Assembly (NCBI RefSeq): GCF_027286305.1
Contig: NZ_CP114599.1
Span: 2,852,001-2,916,000, forward strand
Direction: 5' to 3'
Source: Phenylobacterium sp. NIBR 498073
GTDB taxonomy: Bacteria > Pseudomonadota > Alphaproteobacteria > Caulobacterales > Caulobacteraceae
DNA: 64,000 nt
In this document: one piece after another, positions 7,211 through 16,179 of the stretch
Layout: the number at the start of each line of letters is the position of its first letter
Numbering within the stretch: position 1 is the stretch's first letter
Made by a program: the position numbers and the translations under genes
The notes under the pieces: generated by a model
The model's database searches: none
Seen by the model: only the letters and a program-made list of their open reading frames with translations
What the model was told of the DNA's origin: nothing

Positions 7211-8575
7211 TCACGCGGCGCGGGCGACGACCTTGTTGCGGCCGTGAGCCTTGGCCTCGTAGACGGCCTCGTCGGCGCGCTTCAGCAGAGCTTCGGGCTT
7301 GTCCCCTTCACCCAGGGTGGCCGCGACGCCGACCGAGATCGTGACCGTCAGCAGCTCGCTCCCGCCCTTCACCCGGAAGGGCGAGCCGGCGACGTGCAGG
7401 CGGATCCGCTCGGCGATCCGCTCGGCGTCCTCCAGCTTGGTGTCCGGCATCACCACGACGAACTCTTCGCCGCCGTATCGGCACGGCAGGTCGATGGCGC
7501 GGACGTTGGAGGCCACCCGCACGGCGAACTCACGCAGGACCTCGTCGCCGACGTCGTGGCCATAGCCGTCGTTGATCTTCTTGAAGTGGTCGATGTCGAT
7601 CAGCAGGCAGGCCACCGGGTCGCCGCCATGGGTCGCCCGGCGCACCAGCGCCTCGAGCTGGCCGGCCATGTAGCGGCGATTGTGCAGGCCGGTGAGCTGA
7701 TCGGTGACGGCCAGTTCCAGGGAGTGATCGAGGTTGTCGCGCAGATAGTCGGTGTAGCGCTTGCGCCGGATCTGCGTGCGGGCGCGGGCGGCCAGCTCCT
7801 GCGGGTCTATCGGCTTGGGCAGGATGTCGTTGACGCCGATCTCCAGGGCCTTCACCAGCCGCGACCGCTCGTCGAAATCCACCACCGCCAGCACCGGAAG
7901 GTGGCGGGTCGCCTCGTCCGAACGCAGCTGGGCGGCGAAGCGCAGGCCGTCGAAGGCGCGCGCCGTGGCGTTGACGATGATCAGGTCGACCGGCCCCTTG
8001 GCGGTCATCAGCGCCTTTTCAGGATCGGCCTCGATCACCGGCCGGTGCTCGATGGCCAGTTCGGTGGCCACGCGCTGGGCCTGGCGTTCGTGATCGTCGA
8101 CAATGAGAATCCGCCCGCCCGTCCCGCCCAGGCGTGAGGCGGCGCCGGCGATGACGCCCATGCGCCGGCCGGAAGCCTCGCGGTCGCGCAGTTCGTCGAT
8201 CACCATCTTCAGCCGGGTCAGGCTGCGCACGCGGGCAAACAGCAGGACGTCGTCGATCGGCTTGGTCAGGAACTCATCAGCGCCGGACTCCAGCCCGGCG
8301 ATGCGGTCGGCGCGGCCGTCCAGGGCGGTGACCAGCACCACCGGCACATGGCGCGTCTCCGGATCGTCCTTCAGACGGCGACAGACCTGGAAGCCGTCCA
8401 TACCCGGCATCATGACGTCAAGCAGGACGATGTCGGGCTTTTCCTTGGCCGCGATGGCCAGGGCGGTCGGCCCGTCGCTGGCCGTCAGGACATCGTAGTA
8501 TTCCGCCGTCAGCTTGGCTTCCAGCAGGCGCACGTTGGCTTCGATGTCGTCGACGACGAGAATGCGGGCGGACAT
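7211..8575 (-). CDS. pleD: Response regulator diguanylate cyclase PleD
   Basis: A 454-residue protein with the exact PleD architecture: receiver domain 1 with phosphoacceptor Asp53 (LLDVMMPG), a degenerate second receiver (about 153-270, adaptor for dimerisation) and a GGDEF domain. The active-site GGEEF is at 368-372 and the inhibitory c-di-GMP site RxxD is intact as RAID at 359-362, the same numbering as Caulobacter PleD. Phosphorylated PleD dimerises and makes cyclic di-GMP, driving flagellum ejection and stalk formation in the swarmer-to-stalked transition. It follows divK by 8 nt on the same strand, the conserved divK-pleD operon. Confidence 0.97.
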   Translation of the reverse strand: MSARILVVDDIEANVRLLEAKLTAEYYDVLTASDGPTALAIAAKEKPDIVLLDVMMPGMDGFQVCRRLKDDPETRHVPVVLVTALDGRADRIAGLESGADEFLTKPIDDVLLFARVRSLTRLKMVIDELRDREASGRRMGVIAGAASRLGGTGGRILIVDDHERQAQRVATELAIEHRPVIEADPEKALMTAKGPVDLIIVNATARAFDGLRFAAQLRSDEATRHLPVLAVVDFDERSRLVKALEIGVNDILPKPIDPQELAARARTQIRRKRYTDYLRDNLDHSLELAVTDQLTGLHNRRYMAGQLEALVRRATHGGDPVACLLIDIDHFKKINDGYGHDVGDEVLREFAVRVASNVRAIDLPCRYGGEEFVVVMPDTKLEDAERIAERIRLHVAGSPFRVKGGSELLTVTISVGVAATLGEGDKPEALLKRADEAVYEAKAHGRNKVVARAA

Positions 8576-8583
8576 GGGGCGAA

Positions 8584-8949
8584 CTAGCTCAACAATCGCC
8601 GGATGGTATCGAGAAAGTGCGACACCGAAATGGGTTTCGACAGATAAGCCTCGCAGCCGCCTTCGCGAATACGTTCCTCATCGCCCTTCATGGCGAACGC
8701 CGTAACCGCCACGACCGGAATCGCGGCGAGGTCGTCGTCCTCCTTCAGCCACTTTGTGACCTCCAGTCCGGAGATCTCGGGCAGCTGGATGTCCATCAAG
8801 ATCAGATCGGGACGATGCTCGCGCGCCAACGCAAGCGCCTGCAGCCCTTCCCGGGTCTGCAGGGTTTCGTAGCCTTGGGCATCGAGCAGATCATGAAACA
8901 GCTTCATGTTCAGCTCGTTGTCCTCGACGATGAGGACCTTCTTGGCCAT
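8584..8949 (-). CDS. divK: Single-domain response regulator DivK
   Basis: A 121-residue stand-alone receiver with no output domain. Asp53 in [13 protein letters not shown] is the phosphoacceptor; Lys at about 105 in YLSKPIS completes the active site. Long identical stretches with Caulobacter DivK ([32 protein letters not shown]) leave little doubt. DivK is phosphorylated by DivJ and dephosphorylated by PleC; its phosphate form binds DivL and so switches off CckA and CtrA. The start ATG 8949 matches the family N-terminus ([11 protein letters not shown]); an upstream in-frame ATG at 8979 would add ten unrelated residues. A CtrA-like site is 79-93 nt upstream. Confidence 0.97.
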   Translation of the reverse strand: MAKKVLIVEDNELNMKLFHDLLDAQGYETLQTREGLQALALAREHRPDLILMDIQLPEISGLEVTKWLKEDDDLAAIPVVAVTAFAMKGDEERIREGGCEAYLSKPISVSHFLDTIRRLLS

Positions 8950-9027
8950 TTTCGTCTCGACGATGCTTCGAGAGCTCACGAATCGACCGCTGCCCCCACC
9001 TTTGGATCGTTAATCCCACGGATATCC

Positions 9028-9042
9028 TTAAACTCGCGTTAG
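9028..9042 (-). promoter_or_regulatory. CtrA-like binding site upstream of divK
   Basis: Read on the plus strand, TTAA at 9028-9031, seven bases, then TTAG at 9039-9042: seven of eight bases of the CtrA consensus TTAA-N7-TTAA, with exact spacing. A further TTAA lies at 9010-9013. In Caulobacter divK transcription is CtrA-dependent, so the position upstream of divK is meaningful; the same site could also affect the divergent HAD gene at 9060. Confidence 0.55.
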
Positions 9043-9059
9043 TCGCACCGGAGAGCTTC

Positions 9060-9728
9060 TTGGCCAGCGTTTCACCTCAACTGCCGCCGCCGCGGGCGCC
9101 CAACCTGCTGGATCTGGGCGTCGATCCCACCCGTCCGCTGCTGCTGGTCGACGTGGACGAGGTGCTGGGCCTGTTCATGCAGGGCTTCGGCCGGTTCCTG
9201 GAGGGGCGCGGGCTGGAGTTCCGCGTCGACCGCTTCGCGCTGTTTCAGAACATCTATCGCCCGGGCGAATCCCAGCATCTGCCGGTCGAAGAAGGCCGCA
9301 TCCACTTCGACGACTTCTTCCGCCTCGGCTGCGGCGACATGGAACCGGCCCCCGGCGGGCCCGAGGCGCTGCGCGCGCTCTCCCAGCGGGCCAATGTGGT
9401 GATCCTGACCAATGCGCCGGGACCGGCCCGCATGGCGCGGGCCCGGTGGCTGGGCCGGCACGGGATGGACTACCCGCTGGTGCTCAACACTGGTCCGAAG
9501 GGCCCGGTCGCCGCCCTGATGGCGCGGCAGGTCACGGCGAGAGCCGCCTTCATCGACGACCTGATCTCCAATCTCGACTCGGTGGCTGAGAGCGCGCCCG
9601 GCGTGAACCGCTTCCAGATGGTCGCCGACCCGCGTCTGCAGCCGCTGGCGCCGACCGCCCCGGAACGCCACACCCGAATCGACGACTGGCGGGCGCTGCG
9701 CGAAGCGATCGAGGCGGCCGTCTTCTAG
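9060..9728 (+). CDS. HAD-superfamily hydrolase-like protein
   Basis: A 222-residue protein with the HAD motifs in order: motif I as LLLVDVDEVLGLF near 28-40 (D-x-D-x-V), motif II VVILTNA near 113-119, motif III lysine in GPKGP near 145, and motif IV FIDDLISN near 162-169. Such proteins are phosphatases or related phosphotransferases; substrate unknown. The start is TTG at 9060 behind a GGAGAG sequence, since no ATG or GTG is available before motif I; spacing is rather short (about 5 nt). The gene is divergent from divK and ends convergent with the YceI gene, sharing a CTAG stop overlap. Confidence 0.75.
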   Translation: MASVSPQLPPPRAPNLLDLGVDPTRPLLLVDVDEVLGLFMQGFGRFLEGRGLEFRVDRFALFQNIYRPGESQHLPVEEGRIHFDDFFRLGCGDMEPAPGGPEALRALSQRANVVILTNAPGPARMARARWLGRHGMDYPLVLNTGPKGPVAALMARQVTARAAFIDDLISNLDSVAESAPGVNRFQMVADPRLQPLAPTAPERHTRIDDWRALREAIEAAVF

Positions 9729-10435
9729 CCTGCCGGCTTGGCGGCGCCGTCCGGGCCGGGCTGGGTGAACTCGGTCTCGATGAGGATCTCGACCTCGTCG
9801 CCGACGCCGAAGTGCGTCCCCGGCGCGGGCACCCCGTATGAGACGCCGAAGTCGGAGCGCTTGATCTTGCCCTGGGCCGAGAAGCCGATGCGCGCGCCCG
9901 ACGGATCCATGCCGCCGGCCGCGTAGCCGCCGTTGAACGTGGCGTCCAAGGTAAGCGGCCGGGTCACTCCATGCAGGGTGAAGTCGCCCGTGACTTTTGC
10001 GGTGTTGGCGCCGGTCGGCTCGACCTTCGTCGACTTGAAGGTGATGGTCGGGAACTTCGCGGCGTCGAGCCATTGCGGGCCAGCCAGCTCGGCGTCGAAG
10101 TCGGGCTTGTCGAGCGGGAAGTCGGTTTCGAGCGACTTCGGGTCGACGGTGGCCTCGACGCTCATCGCCGCCGGGTTCGCGGGATCGAAGTTCAGTTTAC
10201 CGGCGATGTCGGTGAACCGCGCCGTGTAGCGGGAGAGCCCCAGGTGATCGACCCGGAAGGTGACGCTGGCGTGGGTGTTGTCCAGCTTGTACTCGCCAGG
10301 CGGGGCGGTGTTCTGCACAGCCGGCGCGGCGGCCATGGGCGCAGACGCGGGCGGCTCAGCCGCCTTCTTCTCGGCCTGCGGCTGCGAGCAGGCGGCGACA
10401 GCAAGAGCGGTGAACGCCCAGGCGGCTCTCTTCAT
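9725..10435 (-). CDS. YceI-family lipoprotein
   Basis: A 236-residue protein with a lipoprotein signal (ALAVAAC, Cys16), a spacer rich in Ala/Pro, then a YceI domain from about residue 48 (GEYKLDNTHASVTFRVDHLGLSRYTARF is the family opening, followed later by FTLHGVTRPLTL and the ending of the lipocalin-like barrel KRSDFGVSYG). YceI proteins are periplasmic lipocalin-like carriers that bind isoprenoid or fatty-acyl ligands. The Cys16 start suggests membrane anchoring. ATG 10435 has AAGGA 8 nt upstream. Its stop overlaps that of the HAD gene by CTAG. Confidence 0.92.
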   Translation of the reverse strand: MKRAAWAFTALAVAACSQPQAEKKAAEPPASAPMAAAPAVQNTAPPGEYKLDNTHASVTFRVDHLGLSRYTARFTDIAGKLNFDPANPAAMSVEATVDPKSLETDFPLDKPDFDAELAGPQWLDAAKFPTITFKSTKVEPTGANTAKVTGDFTLHGVTRPLTLDATFNGGYAAGGMDPSGARIGFSAQGKIKRSDFGVSYGVPAPGTHFGVGDEVEILIETEFTQPGPDGAAKPAG

Positions 10436-10560
10436 GGGTCCGATCCTTCGAGTAGCACTAGCCACAACTGAGCGTCGCACCCGACGATCAGGCGCGCCAT
10501 CGAAAATCGCCCGCCCGGCCCCATTGCGCCCGGTCGCGAAACGGAACAAACCATGACCCC

Positions 10561-11454
10561 ATGATCCGGATCGGCGTGGATTTCGGCGGCACCAAGATAG
10601 AAGCGGCGGCGCTGGACGCGCAGGGCCGTTTCCAGGCCCGCGTGCGCGGGGCCTCGCCGCGCGACTACGCCGCCGGCCTGGAGGCGGTGCGCGAGCTCGT
10701 CGCCGAAGCCGAGCGCCAGGCTGGGGCGAAGGGCGCCAGCGTCGGCGTGGGCGGGCCCGGCTCGCCCTCACCGTCCAGCGGCCTGATGCGCAACGCCAAT
10801 TCCACCGAGCTCAACGGCCACCCGTTCCCGGCCGATCTCGCCCGTGTGCTTGAACGTCCGGTCCGCTACGCCAACGACGCCAACTGCCTGGCGTTGTCAG
10901 AAGCCGCCGACGGCGCCGGCGCCGCCCATCGGGTGGTGTTCGCCGCGATCCTGGGCACCGGCTGCGGCGCGGGCGTGGCGGTCGACCGTACGATCCTGGA
11001 GGGCCGCAACGCCTTCGCCGGAGAGTGGGGCCACATGCCCCTGCCCTGGCCGACCGACGACGAGCACCCCGGCCCCTCGTGCTGGTGCGGGCGACGCGGC
11101 TGCATGGAACTCTGGGTGTCGGGGACCGGGCTCGCCAGGGACCATGGCGGCGGCCTCTCAGCCGAACAGATCATTGGCGCGGCGCGGAACGGCGAACGCG
11201 CCGCCGCTGCGGCGCTCGACCGCTATGTCGATCGCCTGGCGCGCGGCCTGGCGGTGGTCTGCGACGTTCTCGATCCCGACGTCATCATCCTGGGCGGCGG
11301 CATGTCGAATGTCGGCGAACTCTACGAACGCCTGCCCGCGGCCATCGCGCCGCTGGTGTTCTCCGACCAGTTCGAGACCGACATCCGGCCGGCGATGCAC
11401 GGAGATTCGTCCGGCGTGCGGGGCGCGGCCTGGCTGTGGCCGCTGCAGCCATGA
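10561..11454 (+). CDS. ROK-family sugar kinase (fructokinase-like)
   Basis: A 297-residue kinase. The ATP phosphate-binding segment GVDFGGTKIEAAAL is at residues 5-18, NDANC near 105-109 carries the catalytic aspartate, and the ROK zinc motif is present as GHMPLPW followed by CWCGRRGCMELWVSG near 177-191, which is typical of fructokinase/mannokinase-type ROK members. A second phosphate segment, ILGGGMSNVGELY, is near 240. The protein phosphorylates a free hexose with ATP in the cytoplasm. Its stop overlaps the dinB start by four bases (ATGA), so the two genes are co-translated. Confidence 0.9.
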   Translation: MIRIGVDFGGTKIEAAALDAQGRFQARVRGASPRDYAAGLEAVRELVAEAERQAGAKGASVGVGGPGSPSPSSGLMRNANSTELNGHPFPADLARVLERPVRYANDANCLALSEAADGAGAAHRVVFAAILGTGCGAGVAVDRTILEGRNAFAGEWGHMPLPWPTDDEHPGPSCWCGRRGCMELWVSGTGLARDHGGGLSAEQIIGAARNGERAAAAALDRYVDRLARGLAVVCDVLDPDVIILGGGMSNVGELYERLPAAIAPLVFSDQFETDIRPAMHGDSSGVRGAAWLWPLQP

Positions 11455-12719
11455 GCGCCCTCTGCCGCGACTGCTTCAGGCGCGGCCCGTTCGAGCGCCG
11501 CTGCCCAGCCTGCGGCTCGCCGCGGATCGTGGCCCACGCCGACCTCGAGACGCTCTCTATCGCGCACATGGACTGCGATGCCTTTTACGCCTCGGTGGAG
11601 AAGCGCGACGATCCTTCGCTGCGTGACCAGGCGGTGATCGTCGGCGGCGGCAAACGCGGGGTCGTCACCACCTGTTGCTACATCGCCCGCATCAGCGGCG
11701 TGCGATCGGCCATGCCGATGTTCAAGGCCCGCCAGCTCTGCCCCCAGGCGGTGATCCTCAAGCCCGACTTCACCAAGTACCGCACCGAGAGCCGGCGGAT
11801 CATGGAGATGGTCCGCGACCTGACGCCGCTGGTGCAGCCGCTGTCGCTGGACGAGGCCTGGATGGATCTTTCCGGCACCCAGCGCCTGCACGGGGCGCCG
11901 CCCGCCGAAACCCTGGCGCGGCTGCAAACGAGGATCGAGGCCGAGATCGGCATCACCGTCTCGATCGGCCTGTCCGCCAACAAGTTCCTCGCCAAGATCG
12001 CCTCGGACCTCGACAAGCCGCGCGGCTTCTCGGTGATCGGCGCCGCCGAGGCGCAGGGCTTCCTGGCCTCGAAACCGGTGGGGATCATCCCAGGCGTCGG
12101 CCCCGCCATGGTCAAGTCGCTGGAAGGCGCCGGTTTCAGCAAGGTCGGCGACCTGGCCCGCGCCGACATCAAAGTTCTGGCCCAGCGCTTCGGCGCCCAG
12201 GGCCTGCGGCTGCACGACCTGGCCCACGGACGCGATAACCGCACCGTCAATCCCAACGAGGAGCGCAAGGGCATCAGCGCCGAGACCACCTTCAACGAGG
12301 ATCTGTCCGCCAGGTCCGACCTGGAGGACAAGCTGGCCCCGCTTTGCGAGCGCGTCGCCCGCCAGGCCCGCGCCGGCGGCGTCGCCGGCCGGGTCGTGAC
12401 GCTGAAGCTGCGCCGCACGGACTTCAAGATCATCACCCGCCGCCGCGCCCTGCCGGTGCCGACCCAGACGGCCAAGACCCTGTTCGCCGTCGGCCGCGAA
12501 CTGCTGGCCAAGGAGGCCGACGGGCGGCCCTGGCGGCTGATCGGCATCGGCATGGCCGACCTGATCGACGCCGACGCCGTGGAGCACGACTTTTTCGCCG
12601 GCGCCGAGCAGAAGGCCCTGGTCGAGGAACGCGCCGTGGATAAGCTACGGGCGCGATTCGGTCCCGGCGCGGTCACATCCGGTCGGGCCTTGGGGGCGAA
12701 ACGCACCTCCCATGATTGA
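11451..12719 (+). CDS. dinB: DNA polymerase IV (Y-family) with N-terminal zinc knuckle
   Basis: A 422-residue error-prone polymerase for lesion bypass. The palm starts at IAHMDCDAFYASVEKRDDPS with metal ligands Asp41 and Asp43 and continues to SLDEAWMDL near 139; the helix-hairpin-helix GIIPGVGPAMVKSL and little-finger domain follow. Two CxxC pairs (Cys5/Cys8 and Cys18/Cys21) precede the polymerase, giving a zinc-ribbon-like start that Escherichia coli DinB lacks but which is widespread in alphaproteobacterial DinB. No clear C-terminal beta-clamp peptide of the QLVLGL type is visible. The ATG overlaps the ROK kinase stop. Confidence 0.93.
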   Translation: MSALCRDCFRRGPFERRCPACGSPRIVAHADLETLSIAHMDCDAFYASVEKRDDPSLRDQAVIVGGGKRGVVTTCCYIARISGVRSAMPMFKARQLCPQAVILKPDFTKYRTESRRIMEMVRDLTPLVQPLSLDEAWMDLSGTQRLHGAPPAETLARLQTRIEAEIGITVSIGLSANKFLAKIASDLDKPRGFSVIGAAEAQGFLASKPVGIIPGVGPAMVKSLEGAGFSKVGDLARADIKVLAQRFGAQGLRLHDLAHGRDNRTVNPNEERKGISAETTFNEDLSARSDLEDKLAPLCERVARQARAGGVAGRVVTLKLRRTDFKIITRRRALPVPTQTAKTLFAVGRELLAKEADGRPWRLIGIGMADLIDADAVEHDFFAGAEQKALVEERAVDKLRARFGPGAVTSGRALGAKRTSHD

Positions 12720-12870
12720 GGGTTGCCATGTTCCCCCGCATTCGGGGTGACAAAAACGCGCGGTTAGACGGGTTGGAGCCTTTGGGCGACATTTCAACCC
12801 TTCCATACGGCAGCCTTTTCCATATCTAATCCATTGTAGAGAGGGCGGCTGCCCTCAGGAGACCTGTTCG

Positions 12871-13200
12871 ATGGCCGAGCGCAAGCAAGGTGATCAAGAT
12901 ACGGGCGTCCGGTCGACGGTCATCACTCAGACCAAGCCGAAGACGCAGAAGCCGTCGATGTATCGCGTGCTCATCCTGAACGATGACTACACGCCGATGG
13001 AATTCGTCGTCTACGTGCTTGAGCAATACTTTAACAAGTCGCGCGAAGACGCGACGCGTATCATGCTGCACGTTCACCAACACGGTGTCGGCGTGTGTGG
13101 CGTGTTCACATACGAAGTGGCGGAAACGAAGGTGGCCCAGGTGGTTGATACCGCCCGCCGGCATCAGCACCCGCTGCAATGCACAATGGAAAAGGATTGA
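12871..13200 (+). CDS. clpS: ATP-dependent Clp protease adaptor
   Basis: A 109-residue adaptor: a loose polar N-terminal tail (about 25 residues, needed for ClpA regulation), then the folded core with [21 protein letters not shown], containing the DD and the NDDYTPME loop that binds N-degron side chains, and [21 protein letters not shown]. ClpS delivers N-end-rule substrates to ClpAP. clpA begins 6 nt after its stop, the standard clpS-clpA pair. The 151-nt space upstream (12720-12870) holds an AT-richer stretch with a CATATCTAATCC element that could be the promoter. No other gene is seen there. Confidence 0.97.
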   Translation: MAERKQGDQDTGVRSTVITQTKPKTQKPSMYRVLILNDDYTPMEFVVYVLEQYFNKSREDATRIMLHVHQHGVGVCGVFTYEVAETKVAQVVDTARRHQHPLQCTMEKD

Positions 13201-13206
13201 GGCTCA

Positions 13207-15528
13207 GTGCCGTCATTCTCGCGCCAGCTTGAAGAATCTCTCCACCGCGCGGTGGCTTTCGCAAACCAGCGCAAGCACGAGTACGCGACGCTAGAGCATC
13301 TGCTGCTCGCCCTCATCGACGATGAGGACTCGGCGGGTGTGATGCGAGCGTGCGACGTGGATCTGGCCGCCCTGCGCACCACGCTCACCAACTACGTGGA
13401 CAACGAGCTCCGCTCCCTGGTCGTCGACGACGGCGAGGACGCCAAGCCGACCTCGTCGTTCCAGCGCGTGATCCAACGCGCCGTGATCCACGTCCAGTCC
13501 TCGGGCCGCGAGGAAGTGACCGGAGCCAACGTGCTCGTGGCCATCTTCTCCGAGCGCGAGAGCCATGCCGCCTATTTCCTGCAGGAGCAGGACATGACGC
13601 GGTACGACGCGGTGAACTACATCGCCCATGGCATCGCCAAGAAGGCCGGGGCTGACCAGCCCAAGACCGTCAAGGGCTCCGAGGATGAGGACAAGCCCGC
13701 CGTGAAGACCGGCGGCGAGGCGCTCGAAGCCTACTGCGTCAACCTCAACGAAAAGGCCAAGCAGGGTAAGGTCGACCCGCTGATCGGGCGCGCGGCGGAA
13801 GTCGAGCGCTGCATCCAGATCCTCTGCCGCCGGACCAAGAACAACCCGCTGCTGGTGGGCGACCCCGGCGTCGGGAAGACCGCGATCGCCGAGGGCCTGG
13901 CGCGCAAGATCATCAGCAACCAAGTCCCGGAAGTCCTGGCCGGCGCGACGATCTTCTCGCTCGACATGGGCTCGCTGCTGGCGGGTACCCGCTACCGCGG
14001 CGACTTCGAAGAGCGCGTGAAGCAGGTCGTCAAGGAGCTGGAAAACCACCCCGACGCGATCCTGTTCATCGACGAGATCCACACGGTGATCGGCGCCGGC
14101 GCGACCAGCGGCGGGGCGATGGACGCCTCGAACCTGCTGAAGCCGGCCCTAGCCTCCGGCACCCTGCGCTGCATGGGCTCGACGACCTACAAGGAGTTCC
14201 GTCAGCACTTCGAGAAGGATCGGGCCCTGGTCCGCCGCTTCCAGAAGATCGACGTGAACGAGCCGACGATCGAGGACACGATCAAGATCCTCAAGGGTCT
14301 GAAGACCTACTACGAGGAGTTCCACAAGCTCCGCTACACGGGCGACGCCATCAAGGCGGCGGTCGAGCTGTCGGCCAAGTACATCACCGACCGCAAGCTG
14401 CCGGATAAGGCCATCGATATCATCGACGAGGCCGGCGCCAGCCAGATGCTGCTGCCTGAGGGCAAGCGGAAGAAGACCATCGGCGTGAAGGAGATCGAGA
14501 CGGTCGTCGCCAAGATCGCCCGCATCCCGCCGAAGTCCGTGTCCAAGTCCGACACGGTGGCGCTGAAGGAACTCGAAGTCGATCTGAAGCGCGCCGTCTA
14601 CGGCCAGGACAACGCGATCGAACAGCTCTCTGCCGCCATGAAGATGGCGCGGGCCGGTCTGCGCGACGCCAACAAGCCGATCGGCTGCTACCTGTTCTCG
14701 GGCCCCACCGGCACCGGCAAGACCGAGACCGCCCGCCAGCTGGCCTCGACCATGGGCATTGAGCTCCTGCGCTTCGACATGTCGGAGTACATGGAGCGGC
14801 ACACGGTCAGCCGCCTGATCGGCGCGCCTCCCGGCTATGTCGGCTTCGACCAGGGCGGCCTGCTGACCGACGCCGTCGATCAGCACCCGCACGCGGTCGT
14901 CCTGCTCGACGAAATCGAGAAGGCCCACCCGGACGTCTTCAACATCCTGCTGCAGGTCATGGACCACGGCGTCCTGACCGACGCCAACGGCAAGAAGGTC
15001 GACTTCCGCAACGTGGTCCTGATCATGACCACCAACGCCGGCGCCTCGGACGCCCAACGCAACGCCATCGGCTTCGGTCGCGGCAAGCAGGACGACGAGG
15101 TCGACGAGGCCCTGAAGCGGCTGTTCACGCCGGAGTTCCGCAACCGTCTGGATGCGGTGGTCCAGTTCAAGCCGCTGACCCAGGAGATCATCCGGCAGGT
15201 CGTCCAGAAGTTCGTCATGCAGCTGGAAGCCCAGCTCGCCGATCGTCACGTCACGATCGAGACGACCGAGGAAGCGGCCGACTGGCTGGCCAAGAACGGC
15301 TTCGACGAGCTCTACGGCGCCCGGCCGCTGGCCCGGGTCATCCAGGAGCACATCAAGAAGCCGCTGGCCGACGAGATCCTGTTCGGCAAGCTGGTCAAGG
15401 GCGGCCACGTCAAGGTGGTGCTCAAGGACAGCAAGCTGGGCTTCGAGATCGAAGGCGACGACCGCGAGCCGGGCGCCCCGATCATCGAGGATCCGGCGGA
15501 GGACGCCGCGGCGGAGCTGGCCGGCTAA
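13207..15528 (+). CDS. clpA: ATP-dependent Clp protease ATP-binding subunit
   Basis: A 773-residue AAA+ unfoldase of normal ClpA length. It has the N-domain (1-145), first ATPase with Walker A GDPGVGKT at 218-225, and second ATPase with GPTGTGKT at 499-506 plus [11 protein letters not shown]. The IGF loop at 621-623 contacts ClpP; the M-domain of ClpB is absent. ClpA unfolds substrates, including those brought by ClpS, and feeds them into ClpP, which is not in this window. Start is GTG at 13207, six bases after clpS, so the pair is coupled. Confidence 0.98.
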   Translation: MPSFSRQLEESLHRAVAFANQRKHEYATLEHLLLALIDDEDSAGVMRACDVDLAALRTTLTNYVDNELRSLVVDDGEDAKPTSSFQRVIQRAVIHVQSSGREEVTGANVLVAIFSERESHAAYFLQEQDMTRYDAVNYIAHGIAKKAGADQPKTVKGSEDEDKPAVKTGGEALEAYCVNLNEKAKQGKVDPLIGRAAEVERCIQILCRRTKNNPLLVGDPGVGKTAIAEGLARKIISNQVPEVLAGATIFSLDMGSLLAGTRYRGDFEERVKQVVKELENHPDAILFIDEIHTVIGAGATSGGAMDASNLLKPALASGTLRCMGSTTYKEFRQHFEKDRALVRRFQKIDVNEPTIEDTIKILKGLKTYYEEFHKLRYTGDAIKAAVELSAKYITDRKLPDKAIDIIDEAGASQMLLPEGKRKKTIGVKEIETVVAKIARIPPKSVSKSDTVALKELEVDLKRAVYGQDNAIEQLSAAMKMARAGLRDANKPIGCYLFSGPTGTGKTETARQLASTMGIELLRFDMSEYMERHTVSRLIGAPPGYVGFDQGGLLTDAVDQHPHAVVLLDEIEKAHPDVFNILLQVMDHGVLTDANGKKVDFRNVVLIMTTNAGASDAQRNAIGFGRGKQDDEVDEALKRLFTPEFRNRLDAVVQFKPLTQEIIRQVVQKFVMQLEAQLADRHVTIETTEEAADWLAKNGFDELYGARPLARVIQEHIKKPLADEILFGKLVKGGHVKVVLKDSKLGFEIEGDDREPGAPIIEDPAEDAAAELAG

Positions 15529-15551
15529 GCAGCTCCACAGCCTGACATGTG

Positions 15552-15584
15552 AAACCCCGGAGCTTCGGCTCCGGGGTTTTTCTT
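15552..15584 (+). terminator. Rho-independent terminator after clpA
   Basis: A 12-bp stem (AAACCCCGGAGC, loop TTCG, GCTCCGGGGTTT) followed by a T-rich tail, 23 nt after clpA. The UUCG tetraloop makes it particularly stable. Confidence 0.93.
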
Positions 15585-15603
15585 TGCACGCCCTGCGGAC
15601 CGG

Positions 15604-16041
15604 CTAGGCGATCTTGGCGGCGATCTGCTCAGCCAGCGCCTTGAGCTCGACGGGATCGGCCATGCCGCCCGCGCCATGACGGCCCAGCTCGACGCCCGCC
15701 CAGCGTGGGATGATGTGGAAGTGCAGGTGATAGATCGTCTGGCCGGCGGGCGCGCCGTTGTATTGGGCGACCATGATCCCGTCCGGGTTCAGCGCCGCGC
15801 GGACCGCGCGGGTGATCCGCTGCACGCCGAACATCAGCGGCGCGAGGACCTCCGGCTCCACTTCCAGCAGGTTGCGCGCCTGGGAGTGCTTCGGGATCAC
15901 CAGGGTGTGGCCCTTGGACTGCGGAAAGACGTCCATGAACGCGAGAATCTCGCCGTCTTCGAACACCTTCGCCGCCGGCGCCTCGCCGCGCAGAATCTTG
16001 GCGAAGATATTTCCGTCCTCGTAGGTCCCGTCCAGGCTCAT
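15604..16041 (-). CDS. HIT-family hydrolase
   Basis: A 145-residue histidine-triad protein: NIFAKILRGEAPAAKVFED at the start, GHTLVIPKHS near 47-56, and the catalytic triad motif HLHFHIIPR near 104-112. HIT enzymes hydrolyse nucleotide phosphoramidates or dinucleoside polyphosphates. ATG 16041 has GAGGAG 8 nt upstream and gives the usual family N-terminus; the in-frame ATG at 16080 would add 13 residues without support. The gene is isolated, convergent with clpA. Confidence 0.93.
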   Translation of the reverse strand: MSLDGTYEDGNIFAKILRGEAPAAKVFEDGEILAFMDVFPQSKGHTLVIPKHSQARNLLEVEPEVLAPLMFGVQRITRAVRAALNPDGIMVAQYNGAPAGQTIYHLHFHIIPRWAGVELGRHGAGGMADPVELKALAEQIAAKIA

Positions 16042-16123
16042 GGGCCGCTCCTCCAAACTCGTCGCTTGGTGGTAGCGCATTGGCTGGAAGGACGGAACAC
16101 GGCGACGGGTTTACGCATGTTCG

Positions 16124-16143
16124 CCTTGCGATAACCTGCAAGG
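16124..16143 (+). promoter_or_regulatory. Dyad overlapping a -10-like element upstream of the acyl-CoA synthetase
   Basis: CCTTGC at 16124-16129 and GCAAGG at 16138-16143 form an exact inverted repeat with 8 nt between; GATAAC in the centre looks like a -10 hexamer. Such a dyad overlapping a promoter suggests a repressor operator. It lies 36 nt before the ATG at 16180. Confidence 0.35.
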
Positions 16144-16179
16144 ACAGACGGCCGCAAAGGCCGCAGAGGGAGGGAAGCG

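Noticed and set aside
12734-12747. Terminator after dinB (CCCCG/CGGGG)
   Set aside because: The stem is only about five bp and the tail is not U-rich.
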